From Hydractinia symbiolongicarpus (Eukaryota > Cnidaria > Hydrozoa > Anthoathecata > Hydractiniidae), in NCBI RefSeq assembly GCF_029227915.1, contig NC_079888.1:11265001-11329000 (forward strand): a DNA stretch of 64,000 nucleotides. The letters run 5' to 3'. Position 1 is the stretch's first letter, and the number at the start of each line of letters is the position of its first letter. Of this stretch, positions 49,480-62,549 are shown piece by piece. The notes under the pieces were generated by a model. The model worked only from the letters and a program-made list of their open reading frames with translations, was not told where the DNA came from and did not search any database. The position numbers and the translations under genes are program-made.

Positions 49480-51300
49480 TAAATCACGTGGTTCCGCGTG
49501 CCTGTGCAGGTTCACAACAGAGTAGTCGCTCCACTCTCATTGGACCACGACGTTCCAAGTCGTTTTCCAGTGCGCCAGTGTCTTATAACACCAACGACCA
49601 CGTTTAAACAACTTTAAAGGCTGTTTTATGACCTTTTACAGAATCATAAAGGCCTTACACATAAACTACGTGGTTCCACGTGCCTGCGCAGGTTCCCAAC
49701 TGTCTAGTCCATCCAATTCCAACGGACTGGGATGTCCCAAGTCGTTTTTCAGTGCGCCATTGTCTTATAACACCAACAACTACGTTTAAAGAACTTTAAA
49801 GGCTGTTATATGACCTTTTACAGCCTCATAGATGCCTTACACATAAATCACGTGGTTCCACGGGCCTGTGCAGGTTTCCAACAGAGTAGTCTCTCCACTG
49901 TCATTGGACTACGACGTTCCAAGTAGTTTTCCAGGGCACCATTGCCTAATAACACCATGAACAACATTTACAGGCCTTTAAATGCTTTTATATGTCCTTT
50001 TACAGCCTCATAGATGCCTTACACCTAAATTACATGGTTCCACGTGCCTGCGCAGGTTTCCATCTGTCTAGTCCTTCCAATCTCAACGGACTACGACGTG
50101 TGAAATCATTTTCCATTGCGTCAATGCTTTAAAATACCGTGAACTACGTTTAAAGAACTTTAAAGGCTGTTAGATGGCCTTTTACGCGGTCTACGGTCAA
50201 CGGTCTAGTCCTTTCAATTTCAATAGACTGCGTCGTTCCAAGTCGTTTTCAAGTGCGCCATTGCCTTATAACACCGTGAACTACATTTAAAGACTTTAGA
50301 TACTATTATATGTCGTTTTACGGCCTCTTATAGGCCTTACACGTAAACTACGTGGTTCCACGCGCCTACGAAGGTTCCAAACGGTATAGTCCTTCCATTC
50401 TCATTGGACTACGTCGTCTCAAGTCGTTCTCCAGTGCGCCATTGCCTTAGAACACCGTGAACTACGTTTACAGACTTTAAATACTATTATATGTGGTTTT
50501 ACGGCCTCTTGTAGATCTTACACGTAAACTACGTGGTTCCACGCGCCTACGAAGATTTCCAACGGTCTAGTCCTTCCATTCTCATTGAACTACGACGTTC
50601 CAAGTCGTTTTCCAGGGCGCCACTGCCTTATAACACCGTCAATACGTTTACAGGCATTTAAAGTCTTTGATATAGCCTTTTACGCCTAATAAAAGCCTTA
50701 CACAAAAATCACGTGCTTCCACGTGCCTGCGCAGGTTTCCAACGGTCCAGTCTTTCCACTCTCAATAGACTACGACGATCCATGTCGTCTTCCAGTGCAC
50801 CATTGCCTAATAACACCGTGAACAACATTTACAGACCTTTAAATGCTATTATATGTCCTTTTACAGCCTCATAGATGCCTTACACCTAAATTACATGGTT
50901 CCACGTGCCTGATTAAGTTTTCATCTGTCTAGTCCTTCCAATCTCAAAGGACTACGACGTGTGAAATCATTTTCCATCGCGTCAATGCTTTATAACATCG
51001 TGAACTACGTTTACAAGTCTTTAAAGGCTGTTTTATGACCTTTTACGGCCTAGTAAAAAACTTACACATAAATCACGTGGTTCCAAGTGCCTGCACAGCT
51101 TCCAACAGAGTAGTCCCCCCACTCTAAATGGTCTACGTCGTCCTAAGTCGTCTTCCAGTGCGCCATTGTCTTATAACTCCGTCAACTACGTTTACAGGCA
51201 ATTAAAGGATGTGATATAGCTCTTTACGCATAATAAAGGCCTCACACATTAATCACGTGGTTCCACGTGCCTGCGCAGGTTTCCAACAAAGTAGTCGTTC
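49480..51300. repeat. Source-like copy of the 53-kb deletion-ridden block
   Basis: This block matches 53066-54380, first at offset 3586 and after several deletions in the partner at offset 3091. It contains a unit of 136 bp at 50172-50307 in which ttttacgcggtctacgg joins tcaacggtctagtcc. The 191-bp unit 49435-49625 has a 9-bp insertion (ggccttaaagacc). Confidence 0.82.
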
Positions 51301-51872
51301 CACTCTCATTGGACTACGACGTTCCAAGTCGTTTTCCAGTGCGCCATTGTCTTATAACACAGTGAACTACGTTTACAAGCTTTTAATGGCTGTTATATGA
51401 CCTATTACGGCCAAATAAAGGCTTTTCATGTAAACTACGTGGTTCCATGCGCCTGCGCAGGTTTCCAACGGTCTAGTCGCTCCACTCTCATTGGACTACA
51501 ACGTTCCAAGCCGTTTTCCAGGGCGCCATTTACTTATAACACTGTGAACTTCGTTTACAGGCCTTTAAAGGCTGTTATATGACCTTTTACGGAATCATAA
51601 AGGCCTTACACATAAACTACATGGTTTCTCGCGCCTGCACAGGTTCCCAACGGTCTAGTACATCCAATCTCAACGGTCTGGGATGTCCTAAGTCGTTTTC
51701 CAGTGCGCCATTGTCTTATAACACCAACGACTACGTTTAAAGAACTTTAAAGGCTTTTATATGACCTTTTACGGAATCATAAAGGCCTTACACATAAACT
51801 ACGTGGTTCCACGTGCCTGCACAGGTTCCCAACTGTCTAGTCCATCCAATTTCAACGGACTTGCATGTCCCA

Positions 51873-52610
51873 AGTCGTTTTCCAGTGCGCCATTGCCTTA
51901 TAACACTGTGAACTACGTTTACAAGCCTTTAAAGGCTTTTATATGACCTTTTACGGCCTAATAAAGGCCTTACACATAAATCACGTGGTTCCACGTGCCT
52001 GCACAGGTTTCCAACAGAGTAGTCGCTCCATTGTCAGTGGACTACGACGTTCCAAGTCGTTTTTCAGGGCGCCACTGTGTTATAACACCGTCAATACGTT
52101 TACAGGCATTTAAAGGCTGCGATATAGCCTTTTACGCCTAATAAAAGCCTTACACATAAATCACGTGGTTCCACGCGCCTACCAAGGTTCCCAACGGTCT
52201 AGTCCTTCCATTCTAATTGGACTGCGTCTTCCCAAGTCGTTTTCCAGTGCGCCAGTGTCTTATAACACCAACGACTACGTTTAAAGAACTTTAAAGGCTG
52301 TTATATGGCCTTTTACGGCCTAATAAAAGCCTTACATGTAAACTACATGGTTCCTCGCGCCTGCACAGGTTCCTAACGGTCTAGTACCTCCAATCTAAAC
52401 GGTTTGGGATGTCCCAATTCGTTTTCCAGTGCTCCTCTGTCTTATAACACCAACACCTACGTTTAAAGAACTTTAAAGGCTGTTAGATGGCCTTTTACGC
52501 TAATAAAGTCCCTACACATAAATCACGTGCTTCCACCTGCCTGCGCAGATTTCCAACGGTCTAGTCGCTCCACTCTCATTGGACTACGACGTTCCAAGTC
52601 GTTTTCCAGG
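51873..52610. repeat. Four-monomer duplication, copy 2
   Basis: Partner of 47733-48470, offset 4140. It is embedded in a different neighbourhood, so a block of about 738 bp was copied or moved within the array, not simply expanded in tandem. Confidence 0.82.
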
Positions 52611-53065
52611 TCGCCACTGTAATATAACACCGTGAATTACTTTACAGGCTTTTAAAGGCTGCGATATAGCTTTTTTGCTGCCTAATAAAGGCCTTACACG
52701 TAAGTCACGTGGTTCCACGTGCCTGCGCAGGTTTCCAACAAAGTAGTCGTTCCACTCTCATTGGACTACGACGTTCCAAGTCGTTTTCCAGGGCGCCATT
52801 TACTTATAACACTGTGAACTTCGTTTACAGGCCTTTAAAGGCTGTTATATGACCTTTTACGGCCTAATAAAAGCCTTACATGTATACTACATGGTTCCTC
52901 GCGCCTGCACAGGTTCCAAACGGTCTAGTACATGCAATCTCAACGGTCTGGGATGTCCTAAGTCGTTTTCCAGTGCGCCATTGTCTTATAACACCAACGA
53001 CTACGTTTAAAGGACTTTAAAGGCTGTTATATGACCTTTTACAGCCTCATAGATGCCTTACACAT

Positions 53066-53655
53066 AAATCACGTGGTTCCACGGGCCTGTGCAGGTTCAC
53101 AACAGAGTAGTCGCTCCACTCTCATTGGACCACGACGTTCCAAGTCGTTTTCCAGTGCGCCAGTGTCTTATAACACCAACGACCACGTTTAAACAACTTT
53201 AAAGGCTGTTTTATGACCTTTTACAGAATCATAAAGGCCTTACACATAAACTACGTGGTTCCACGTGCCTGCGCAGGTTCCCAACTGTCTAGTCCATCCA
53301 ATTCCAACGGACTGGGATGTCCCAAGTCGTTTTTCAGTGCGCCATTGTCTTATAACACCAACAACTACGTTTAAAGAACTTTAAAGGCTGTTATATGACC
53401 TTTTACAGCCTCATAGATGCCTTACACATAAATCACGTGGTTCCACGGGCCTGTGCAGGTTTCCAACAGAGTAGTCTCTCCACTGTCATTGGACTACGAC
53501 GTTCCAAGTCGTTTTCCAGGGCACCATTGCCTAATAACACCGTGAACAACATTTACGGACTACGACGTGTGAAATCATTTTCCATTGCGTCAATGCTTTA
53601 AAATACCGTGAACTACGTTTAAAGAACTTTAAAGGCTGTTAGATGGCCTTTTACG
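53066..53655. repeat. Deleted derivative of 49480-50190
   Basis: Relative to 49807-50171, about 117 bp are lost at about 53556, where gaacaacatttac joins ggactacgacgtgtg; the pair 53393-53640 is 248 bp. Further right, two monomers plus 17 bp are also missing (caatacagtctgtg near 53752). The losses add up to the 495-bp change of offset. Confidence 0.82.
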
Positions 53656-54385
53656 CGGTCTACGGTCAACGGTCTAGTCCTTTCAATTTCAATAGACTGC
53701 GTCGTTCCAAGTCGTTTTCCAGTGCGCCATTGCCTTATAACACCGTCAATACAGTCTGTGATATAGCCTTTTACGCCTAATAAAAGCCTTACACAAAAAT
53801 CACGTGCTTCCACGTGCCTGCGCAGGTTTCCAACGCTCCAGTCTTTCCACTCTCAATAGACTACGACGATCCATGTCGTCTTCCAGTGCACCATTGCCTA
53901 ATAACACTGTGAACAACATTTACAGACCTTTAAATGCTATTATATGTCCTTTTACAGCCTCATAGATGCCTTACACCTAAATTACATGGTTCCACGTGCC
54001 TGATCAAGTTTTCATCTGTCTAGTCCTTCCAATCTCAAAGGACTACGACGTGTGAAATCATTTTCCATCGCGTCAATGCTTTATAACATCGTGAACTACG
54101 TTTACAAGTCTTTAAAGGCTGTTTTATGACCTTTTACGGCCTAGTAAAAAACTTACACATAAATCACGTGGTTCCAAGTGCCTGCACAGCTTCCAACAGA
54201 GTAGTCCCCCCACTCTAAATGGTCTACGTCGTCCTAAGTCGTCTTCCAGTGCGCCATTGTTTTATAACTCCGTCAACTACGTTTACAGGCAATTAAAGGA
54301 TGTGATATAGCTCTTTACGCATAATAAAGGCCTCACACATAAATCACGTGGTTCCACGTGCCTGTGCAGGTTTCCAACAAAGTAG
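53656..54385. repeat. 730-bp tandem duplication, first unit
   Basis: It begins at cggtctacggtcaacgg and ends after ccaacaaagtag. It holds the short unit ending caatacagtctgtg and three full monomers. Only one base of homology is seen at the join. Confidence 0.9.
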
Positions 54386-55115
54386 CGGTCTACGGTCAAC
54401 GGTCTAGTCCTTTCAATTTCAATAGACTGCGTCGTTCCAAGTCGTTTTCCAGTGCGCCATTGCCTTATAACACCGTCAATACAGTCTGTGATATAGCCTT
54501 TTACGCCTAATAAAAGCCTTACACAAAAATCACGTGCTTCCACGTGCCTGCGCAGGTTTCCAACGCTCCAGTCTTTCCACTCTCAATAGACTACGACGAT
54601 CCATGTCGTCTTCCAGTGCACCATTGCCTAATAACACTGTGAACAACATTTACAGACCTTTAAATGCTATTATATGTCCTTTTACAGCCTCATAGATGCC
54701 TTACACCTAAATTACATGGTTCCACGTGCCTGATTAAGTTTTCATCTGTCTAGTCCTTCCAATCTCAAAGGACTACGACGTGTGAAATCATTTTCCATCG
54801 CGTCAATGCTTTATAACATCGTGAACTACGTTTACAAGTCTTTAAAGGCTGTTTTATGACCTTTTACGGCCTAGTAAAAAACTTACACATAAATCACGTG
54901 GTTCCAAGTGCCTGCACAGCTTCCAACAGAGTAGTCCCCCCACTCTAAATGGTCTACGTCGTCCTAAGTCGTCTTCCAGTGCGCCATTGTTTTATAACTC
55001 CGTCAACTACGTTTACAGGCAATTAAAGGATGTGATATAGCTCTTTACGCATAATAAAGGCCTCACACATAAATCACGTGGTTCCACGTGCCTGTGCAGG
55101 TTTCCAACAAAGTAG
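54386..55115. repeat. 730-bp tandem duplication, second unit
   Basis: Same start and end; after ccaacaaagtag the array goes on tcgttccactc. One change noticed is cctgattaag for cctgatcaag. The composite unit at the join is 186 bp, close to normal register. Confidence 0.9.
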
Positions 55116-56086
55116 TCGTTCCACTCTCATTGGACTACGACGTTCCAAGTCGTTTTCCAGTGCGCCATTGCCTTATAACACTGTAAACTACGTTTACAAG
55201 CCTTTAAAGGCTTTTATATGACCTTTTACTGCCTAATAAAGGCCTTACACATAAATCACGTGGTTCCACGCACCTGCACAGGTTTCCAACAGAGTACTCG
55301 CTCCATTGTCATTAGACTACGACGTTCCAAGTCGTTTTCCAGGGCGCCACTGTCTTATAACACCGTCAATACGTTTACAGGCATTTAAAGGCTGCGATAT
55401 AGCCTTTTACGCCTAATAAAAGCCTTACACATAAATCACGTGGTTCCACGCGCCTACGAAGGTTCCCAACGGTCTAGTCCTTCCATTCTAATTGGTCTGC
55501 GTCCTCCCAAGTTGTTTTCCACTGCGCCAGTGTCTTATAACACCAACGACTACGTTTAAAGAAATTTAAAGGCTGTTATATGGCCTTTTACGGCCTAATA
55601 AAAGCCTTACATGTAAACTACATGGTTCCACGTGCCTGCACAGGTTCCCAACTGTCTAGTCCATCCAATTCCAACGGACTGGGATGTCCCAAGTCGTTTT
55701 TCAGTGCGCCATTGTCTTATAACACCAACAACTACGTTTAAAGAACTTTAAAGGCTGTTATATGACCTTTTACAGCCTCATAGATGCCTTACACATAAAT
55801 CACGTGGTTCCACGGGCCTGTGCAGGTTTCCAACAGAGTAGTCTCTCCACTGTCATTGGACTACGACGTTCCAAGTCGTTTTCCAGGGCGACACTGTCTT
55901 TTAACACCGTCAACTACGTTTACAGGCATTTGAAGCCTGCGATATAGCCTTTTGCTGCCTAATAAAGGCCTTACATGCAAGTCACGTGGTTCAACGTGCC
56001 TGCACAGGTTCCAACAGAGTAGTCCCCCCACTCTAAATGGTCTACGTCGTCCTAAGTCGTCTTCCAGTGCGCCATTGTCTTATAAC
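54999..56086. repeat. 1088-bp (six-monomer) tandem duplication, first unit
   Basis: Rare marks (cactgtaaactacg, cacgcacctgcacagg, gcatttgaagcctgcg, gttcaacgtgcc) all recur 1088 bp further on. I saw no difference between the two units. The identity extends seven bases further left (to 54992), so the exact ends are ambiguous by that much. It overlaps the end of the 730-bp repeat. Confidence 0.92.
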
Positions 56087-57174
56087 TCCGTCAACTACGT
56101 TTACAGGCAATTAAAGGATGTGATATAGCTCTTTACGCATAATAAAGGCCTCACACATAAATCACGTGGTTCCACGTGCCTGTGCAGGTTTCCAACAAAG
56201 TAGTCGTTCCACTCTCATTGGACTACGACGTTCCAAGTCGTTTTCCAGTGCGCCATTGCCTTATAACACTGTAAACTACGTTTACAAGCCTTTAAAGGCT
56301 TTTATATGACCTTTTACTGCCTAATAAAGGCCTTACACATAAATCACGTGGTTCCACGCACCTGCACAGGTTTCCAACAGAGTACTCGCTCCATTGTCAT
56401 TAGACTACGACGTTCCAAGTCGTTTTCCAGGGCGCCACTGTCTTATAACACCGTCAATACGTTTACAGGCATTTAAAGGCTGCGATATAGCCTTTTACGC
56501 CTAATAAAAGCCTTACACATAAATCACGTGGTTCCACGCGCCTACGAAGGTTCCCAACGGTCTAGTCCTTCCATTCTAATTGGTCTGCGTCCTCCCAAGT
56601 TGTTTTCCACTGCGCCAGTGTCTTATAACACCAACGACTACGTTTAAAGAAATTTAAAGGCTGTTATATGGCCTTTTACGGCCTAATAAAAGCCTTACAT
56701 GTAAACTACATGGTTCCACGTGCCTGCACAGGTTCCCAACTGTCTAGTCCATCCAATTCCAACGGACTGGGATGTCCCAAGTCGTTTTTCAGTGCGCCAT
56801 TGTCTTATAACACCAACAACTACGTTTAAAGAACTTTAAAGGCTGTTATATGACCTTTTACAGCCTCATAGATGCCTTACACATAAATCACGTGGTTCCA
56901 CGGGCCTGTGCAGGTTTCCAACAGAGTAGTCTCTCCACTGTCATTGGACTACGACGTTCCAAGTCGTTTTCCAGGGCGACACTGTCTTTTAACACCGTCA
57001 ACTACGTTTACAGGCATTTGAAGCCTGCGATATAGCCTTTTGCTGCCTAATAAAGGCCTTACATGCAAGTCACGTGGTTCAACGTGCCTGCACAGGTTCC
57101 AACAGAGTAGTCCCCCCACTCTAAATGGTCTACGTCGTCCTAAGTCGTCTTCCAGTGCGCCATTGTCTTATAAC
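56087..57174. repeat. 1088-bp tandem duplication, second unit
   Basis: Identical to the first unit as far as I can see. It stops at cttataac (57174), where actgtg replaces tccgtc. This is the right end of the recently rearranged region E. Confidence 0.92.
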
Positions 57175-58479
57175 ACTGTGAACTACGTTTACAAGCCTTT
57201 AAAGGCTGTTTTATGACCTTTTACGGCCTATTAAAGGCCTTACACATAAATCACGTGGTTCCACGTGCCTGCGCAGGCATCCAACAGAGTAGTCGCTCCA
57301 CTCTCATTGGAATACGACGTTCCAAGTCGTTTTCCAGGGCGCCATTGTCTTATAACACCGCCATATACGTTTACAGGCATTCAAAGGCTTTGATATAGCC
57401 TTTTGCCGTCTAATAAAGGCCTTACACGTAAATCACGTGGTTCCACGTGCCTGCTAAGGTCACCAACGGTTTATTCCTTCCAATGTAAACGGACTAGGAG
57501 CTCCCAAATCGTTTTCCAGTGCTCCATTGCCTTATAACAACGTGAACTACATTTGCAGACCTCTAAATGCGATATTATATGCCCTTTTACGGCGTCATAA
57601 AGACGTTCCTCGTAAACTACTTGGTTCCACGCGCCTGCGAAGGCTCCTAAGGGTCTAGTCCTTCCCCTCTCAATGGACTGCGACGTTCCAAGTCGTTTTC
57701 CAGTGCGCCATTGCCTTATAACACCGTGAATTACATTTACAGACCTTTAAAATCTATTATATGACCTTATACAGCCTCATAAAGATCTTAAACGTAAATT
57801 ACATGGTTCCACCCTCTTGCGCCGGTTCCCAATTCCTTCCACTCACAATGGATTACGCCGTTCCAAGTCATTTTCCAGTGTGCCATGGCGTTATGAAACC
57901 TTGAACTACTTGTACATGCCGCTAAAGTCTGTAATACGGACTTTTGCCGCCCAATTAAGGCCTTACACGTAAATCACGTGATTCCACGTGCCTGCGCAGA
58001 TTCCCAACGTTCTAGTCCTTCCAATCTCAACGGATTACGACGTGTGAAAACATTTGCAATTGCGCCACTGCATTATAACACCGTGAACTCCGTTTACACG
58101 CAATTAAAGGCTGTAATACGGCGTTTTGCCGCCTAATAGAGGCCTTACACGTAAATCAGCTGGTTCCACGTTCCCGTGAGGGTTCCTAACGGTCTATTCC
58201 TTCCACTCTCAATGGACTACGTCGTCCCAAGTCATTTTCCAGTACGCCATTGTCTTATAACACCATCAACTGTGTTTACAGGCCTTTAAGGGCTGTTATA
58301 TGACCTTATACAGCCTAATAAAGACCTTACACGTAAACTACGTGATTCTATGTGCCTGGGCAGGTTTCCAACGGTCTAGTCCTTTCACACTCAATGTTCT
58401 ATGTCGTCCTAAGTCGTTCTCCAGTGCCGCATGGCCTTATAAAACCTTTAACTACTTTTACAAGGCTCTAAAGGCTGCA

Positions 58480-58599
58480 ATCACGTGGTTCCACGTGCCT
58501 GCTTCCACTCTCAATAGAATACGTCGTCCTAAGTCGTTTTCCAGTGCGCCATTGTCTTATAGCACCGTCAACTGTGCTTACAGGCCTTTAAAGACTTTC
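58480..58599. repeat. 120-bp monomer with two deletions
   Basis: The first deletion joins ggctgca directly to atcacgtggttcc; the second joins gtgcctg to cttccactctc. The dyad is kept between them. Confidence 0.83.
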
Positions 58600-60048
58600 A
58601 TATGACTTTTTACGGCCTAACAAAGGCGTTACACCTAAATTACGTAGTTTATCGTGCCGGTGCATGTTCCCAACGGCATAGTTCTTTCAATCTCAATGGA
58701 CTACGAAATGCGAAGTCGTTCCCCAGTGCGCCATGGCCTTATAACACCGTGAACTGCGTTTATGTGGCCCAATTAAGGTCTTTCACGTAAATCTGGTGGT
58801 TCCATGTGACTGCGCAGTTTCACAACAGAGCATTCCTTCCACTCTCAATGGACTACGTCGTCGCAAGTCATTTTCTAGTGCGCCATTGTCCTATAACAAC
58901 GACAACTACGTTTACAGGCCTTTTAAAATATGAACTTTTACGGCATAACAAAGGTCTCCAACGTAAACTACTTGATTCCACATGCCTTGGCAGGTTCCCA
59001 AAGGTCTAGCTCTTCCACTCTTAATGGACTACGACGTTCCATGTCGTTTTCCAGTCCGCTATGGCCTTATAAAACATTTAACTACTTGTACAGGCCTCTA
59101 AAGGCCGTAATACAACCTTTTGCCGACCAAAAAAGGCCTTACACGTATATCACATAGTTCCACGTGCCTGCGCAGGTTTGTAACAGAGTAGTCGCTCCAC
59201 TCTCAATGGATTTCGACGTTCCAAGTCGTTTTCCAGTGCGCCATTCCCTTATAACACCCTCAACTACTTGTGCAGGCCTTTAAATGCTGTAATAGGCCTT
59301 TTGCTGCCCAATTAAAGGCTTACACGTAAATCACGTAGTACCACGTGCCAGCACAGGTTTCCAACGTTCTAGTCCTTTCAGTCTCAGTGGAATACGTCGC
59401 CCAAGTCGTTTTCCAGTTCGCCATTGTCCTACAACACCGTCAACTTCGTTTGGAGAACTTTAAAGGCTGTTATATGATATTTTACGCACTAGTAAAGTCA
59501 TTACACGTAAAATACGTGATTCCACGTGCCAGCGCAGGTTCCCAGTGGTCTAGTTCTTCCAATCTCAATGGACAACGTTGTGCCAAGTCGTTTTGCCAGT
59601 GCGCCATTGACTTATAACACCGTGAACTACATTTACAGACCTTTGAATGCTATTATATGACTTTTACAGCCTCATCAAGGCCTTACACGCAAATTACGTG
59701 GGTCATCGTGCCTGCGCAGGTTCCCAACGGTCTAGTGCTTCCTATCTCGACGGACCACGACGTTCCAAGGAGTTTTCCAGTGCGCCATTGCCTTATAACA
59801 CAGTGAAATACATTTACCGATCTTTAAATGCTATTACATATCCTTTTACGGCCTCTTATAGGCCTTACACGTAAACTACGGTTCCACGTGCATGCACAGG
59901 TTCCCAACGGACTAGCCCTTCCACTCTAATGGAATACGTCGTCCTAAGTCGTTTTCCAGTGCGCCCTTGTCTTATAGCACCGTCAACTGCGTTTACAGGC
60001 TTTTAAAGGCTGTTATATGACCTTTTACGGCCTAATAAAGGCCTTAAA

Positions 60049-60412
60049 CGAAAATCACGTGGTTTCACAGCCCTGCACAGGTTTTCAATGGTCTAATCCT
60101 TCCACTCTCAAAGGACTACGACGTCCCAAATCGTTTTCTATTGCGCCACCGCCTTATAACACCGTGAACTCCGTTTACAGGCATTTAAATGCTGTGATTT
60201 AGCCTTTTGCTGCCTAATAAAGGCCTTATACGAAAATCACGTGGTTTCACAGCCCTGCACAGGTTTTCAATGGTCTAATCCTTCCACTCTCAAAGGACTA
60301 CGACGTCCCAAATCGTTTTCTATTGCGCCACCGCCTTATAACACCGTGAACTCCGTTTACAGGCATTTAAATGCTGTGATTTAGCCTTTTGCTGCCTAAT
60401 AAAGGCCTTATA
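60049..60412. repeat. Perfect 182-bp monomer duplication
   Basis: 60049-60230 and 60231-60412 read identically base for base, with rare marks such as gtggtttcacagccc and ggtctaatcc. All neighbours are strongly divergent. It is a single, very young in-register duplication inside old sequence. Confidence 0.93.
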
Positions 60413-61493
60413 CGTAAATCTGGTGGTTCCACGTGCCTGCACAGGTTCCCAACAGATAAGTCCCTCCACTCTCAATGGTGTAGGTCGCCCTAAGTCGTTT
60501 TCCAGTGCACCATTGTCTTATAACACCGTCAACTACGTTTACAGGCCTTTAAAGATATGATATTATACGGCTTAAGAAAGGCCTTTTATGTAAACTACGA
60601 GCTCCACGTGCCTGCCTAGGTTTCCAACGGTGTAGTTCTTCCAATCTCAATGGACTACGTCCTCCCAAGTCATTTTCCAATGTGTCATGGCCTTATGAAA
60701 CCTTTAACTACTTGTACATGCCTCTAAAGGCTGTCATACAGACTTTTGCCGCCTAATAAAGGCCTTACACAAAAGTCACGAGGTTCTACGTGCCTGCGAA
60801 GGTTCCCAACGGTATAATTCTTCCAATCTCAATGGACTACGACGTTGCAAGTCGGTTTCCAGTGCGCCATTGCCTTATAAAACCGCGAACTACATTTGTA
60901 GACCTCTAAATGCGATATTATATGCCCTTTAAAGGTCTCATAAAGGCCTTCCACGTAAACTACTTTGTTCCACGCGCCTGCGAAGGCTCCTAAGGGTCTA
61001 GTCCTTCCACTCTTAATGGAATACGTCGTCCCAAGTCGCTTTCCAGTGCGACATTGTCTTATAACACCAACAACTCTGTTTACAGGCAATTAAAGGCTGT
61101 GTTATAGCATTTTGGGGACTAATAAAGGCCTTACACGTAAATCAGGTGATTCCACGTGATTGCACAGGTTCCAACAGAGTAGTCACTCCACTCGCAATGG
61201 AAGACGTCGTCCCAAGTCGTTTTCCTGTGCGCCATGGTCTTATGAAACCTTTAACTACTTGTACAGGCCTTCAAACGCTGTAACACGGCCTTTTACTGCG
61301 CAATTAAGGCCTTACACGTAAATCACGTGGTTCCACGTGCCTGCGCAAGTTTCCAACAGAGTAGTCACTCCACTCTCAATGGTGTACGTCGTTCTAAGTC
61401 GTTTTCCGGTGTGCCATGGCCTTATAAAACTTTTAACTACTTTTACAGGCCTCTAAACGCTGTAATGCGGCCTTTGCCGCTAATTAAGGCATT

Positions 61494-61640
61494 ACACGTA
61501 AATTACGTTGTTCTACGAGCCTGCGCAGGTTTCCAACGGTGTAGTCCTTCCACTCTTAATAGACTGCGTCGTCCCAAGTCGTTCTCCAGTGCGCCATTGT
61601 CCTATAACACCTTCAACTACGTTTACAGGTAATTAAAGGC
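61494..61640. repeat. Sub-monomer tract shared with 38566-38712
   Basis: Partner of the tract in region E. The head of this unit is type 2 (ctgtaatgcggcc), that of the other is type 1, so only part of the monomer is shared. The offset is 126 monomer lengths, i.e. in register. Confidence 0.82.
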
Positions 61641-62187
61641 TGTGAAATAGACTTTTACGCCAAATAAAGGCCTTACACGTAAATCACGTGGTTCCACGTT
61701 CCTGCGTAGGTTTCCAATAGAGCAGTCGCTCCACTTTCATTGGACTACGACATTCCAAGTCGTTTTCCAGTGCGCTATGGCCTCATAACACCCTCAAGTA
61801 CGCGTACAGGCTTCTAAATGCCACAATACGCCTTTGTGGCCCAATTAAGGCCTTTTACGTAAATCACGTGGTTCCATGTGCCTGCGCAGTTTCCCAACAG
61901 AGTAGTCCTTTCACTGTCAATGGACTACGTCGTCCAAAGTCGTTTTCCAGGGCGCCATTGTCTTATAACACCGTCAACTATGTTTACAGGCATTTAAAGG
62001 CTCTGATGTGGTCTTTTGCCGCATAATAAAGGCCTTACACGTAAATTAGGTGGTCCCACTTGCCTGTGCACGTTTCCAACGGTCTAGTCCTCCCTCTCTC
62101 AATGGACTACGACGTTCCAAGCCGTTTTCCAGTGTGCCATTGCCTAACAACACACTCAAGTACTTGTACAAGCCTCTTAAGGCTGTA

Positions 62188-62549
62188 ATACGGCCTTTTG
62201 GCGCCCAATTAAGGACATACATGCAAACTACGTGGTTCCACGCGCCTGCGCAGGTTCCCAAGATCTAGTCCTTCCAATTTCAACGGACTGCGACGTATCG
62301 AATCGTCTTCTATTGCGCCACTGCCTTATAACAACGTGAACTCCGTTTAAAGGCAATTAAAGACTGTGATATATCCTTTTGCCACCTAATAAAAACCTTA
62401 CACGTAAATCACGTGGTTCCACGCGCCTGCGCTGGTTCCCAAGATCTAGTCCTTCCAATCTCAACGGACTGCGACGTATCGAATCGTCTTCTATTGCGCC
62501 ACTGCCTTATAACACCGTGAACTCCGTTTAAAGGCAATTAAAGACTTTG
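62188..62549. repeat. Pair of near-identical adjacent monomers
   Basis: Units 62188-62368 and 62369-62549 (181 bp each) share cccaagatctagtcc, gacgtatcgaatcg and aattaaagact, with few changes in their last two thirds. They are less similar at their starts (type-2 versus type-1 head). Confidence 0.85.

Noticed and set aside
54999-57174. Identical 1088-bp copies as an assembly duplication error.
   Set aside because: Cannot be excluded from sequence, but the two ends diverge at different places and neighbouring blocks show graded divergence, as in real satellite turnover. Listed as a feature with the read-depth check stated.
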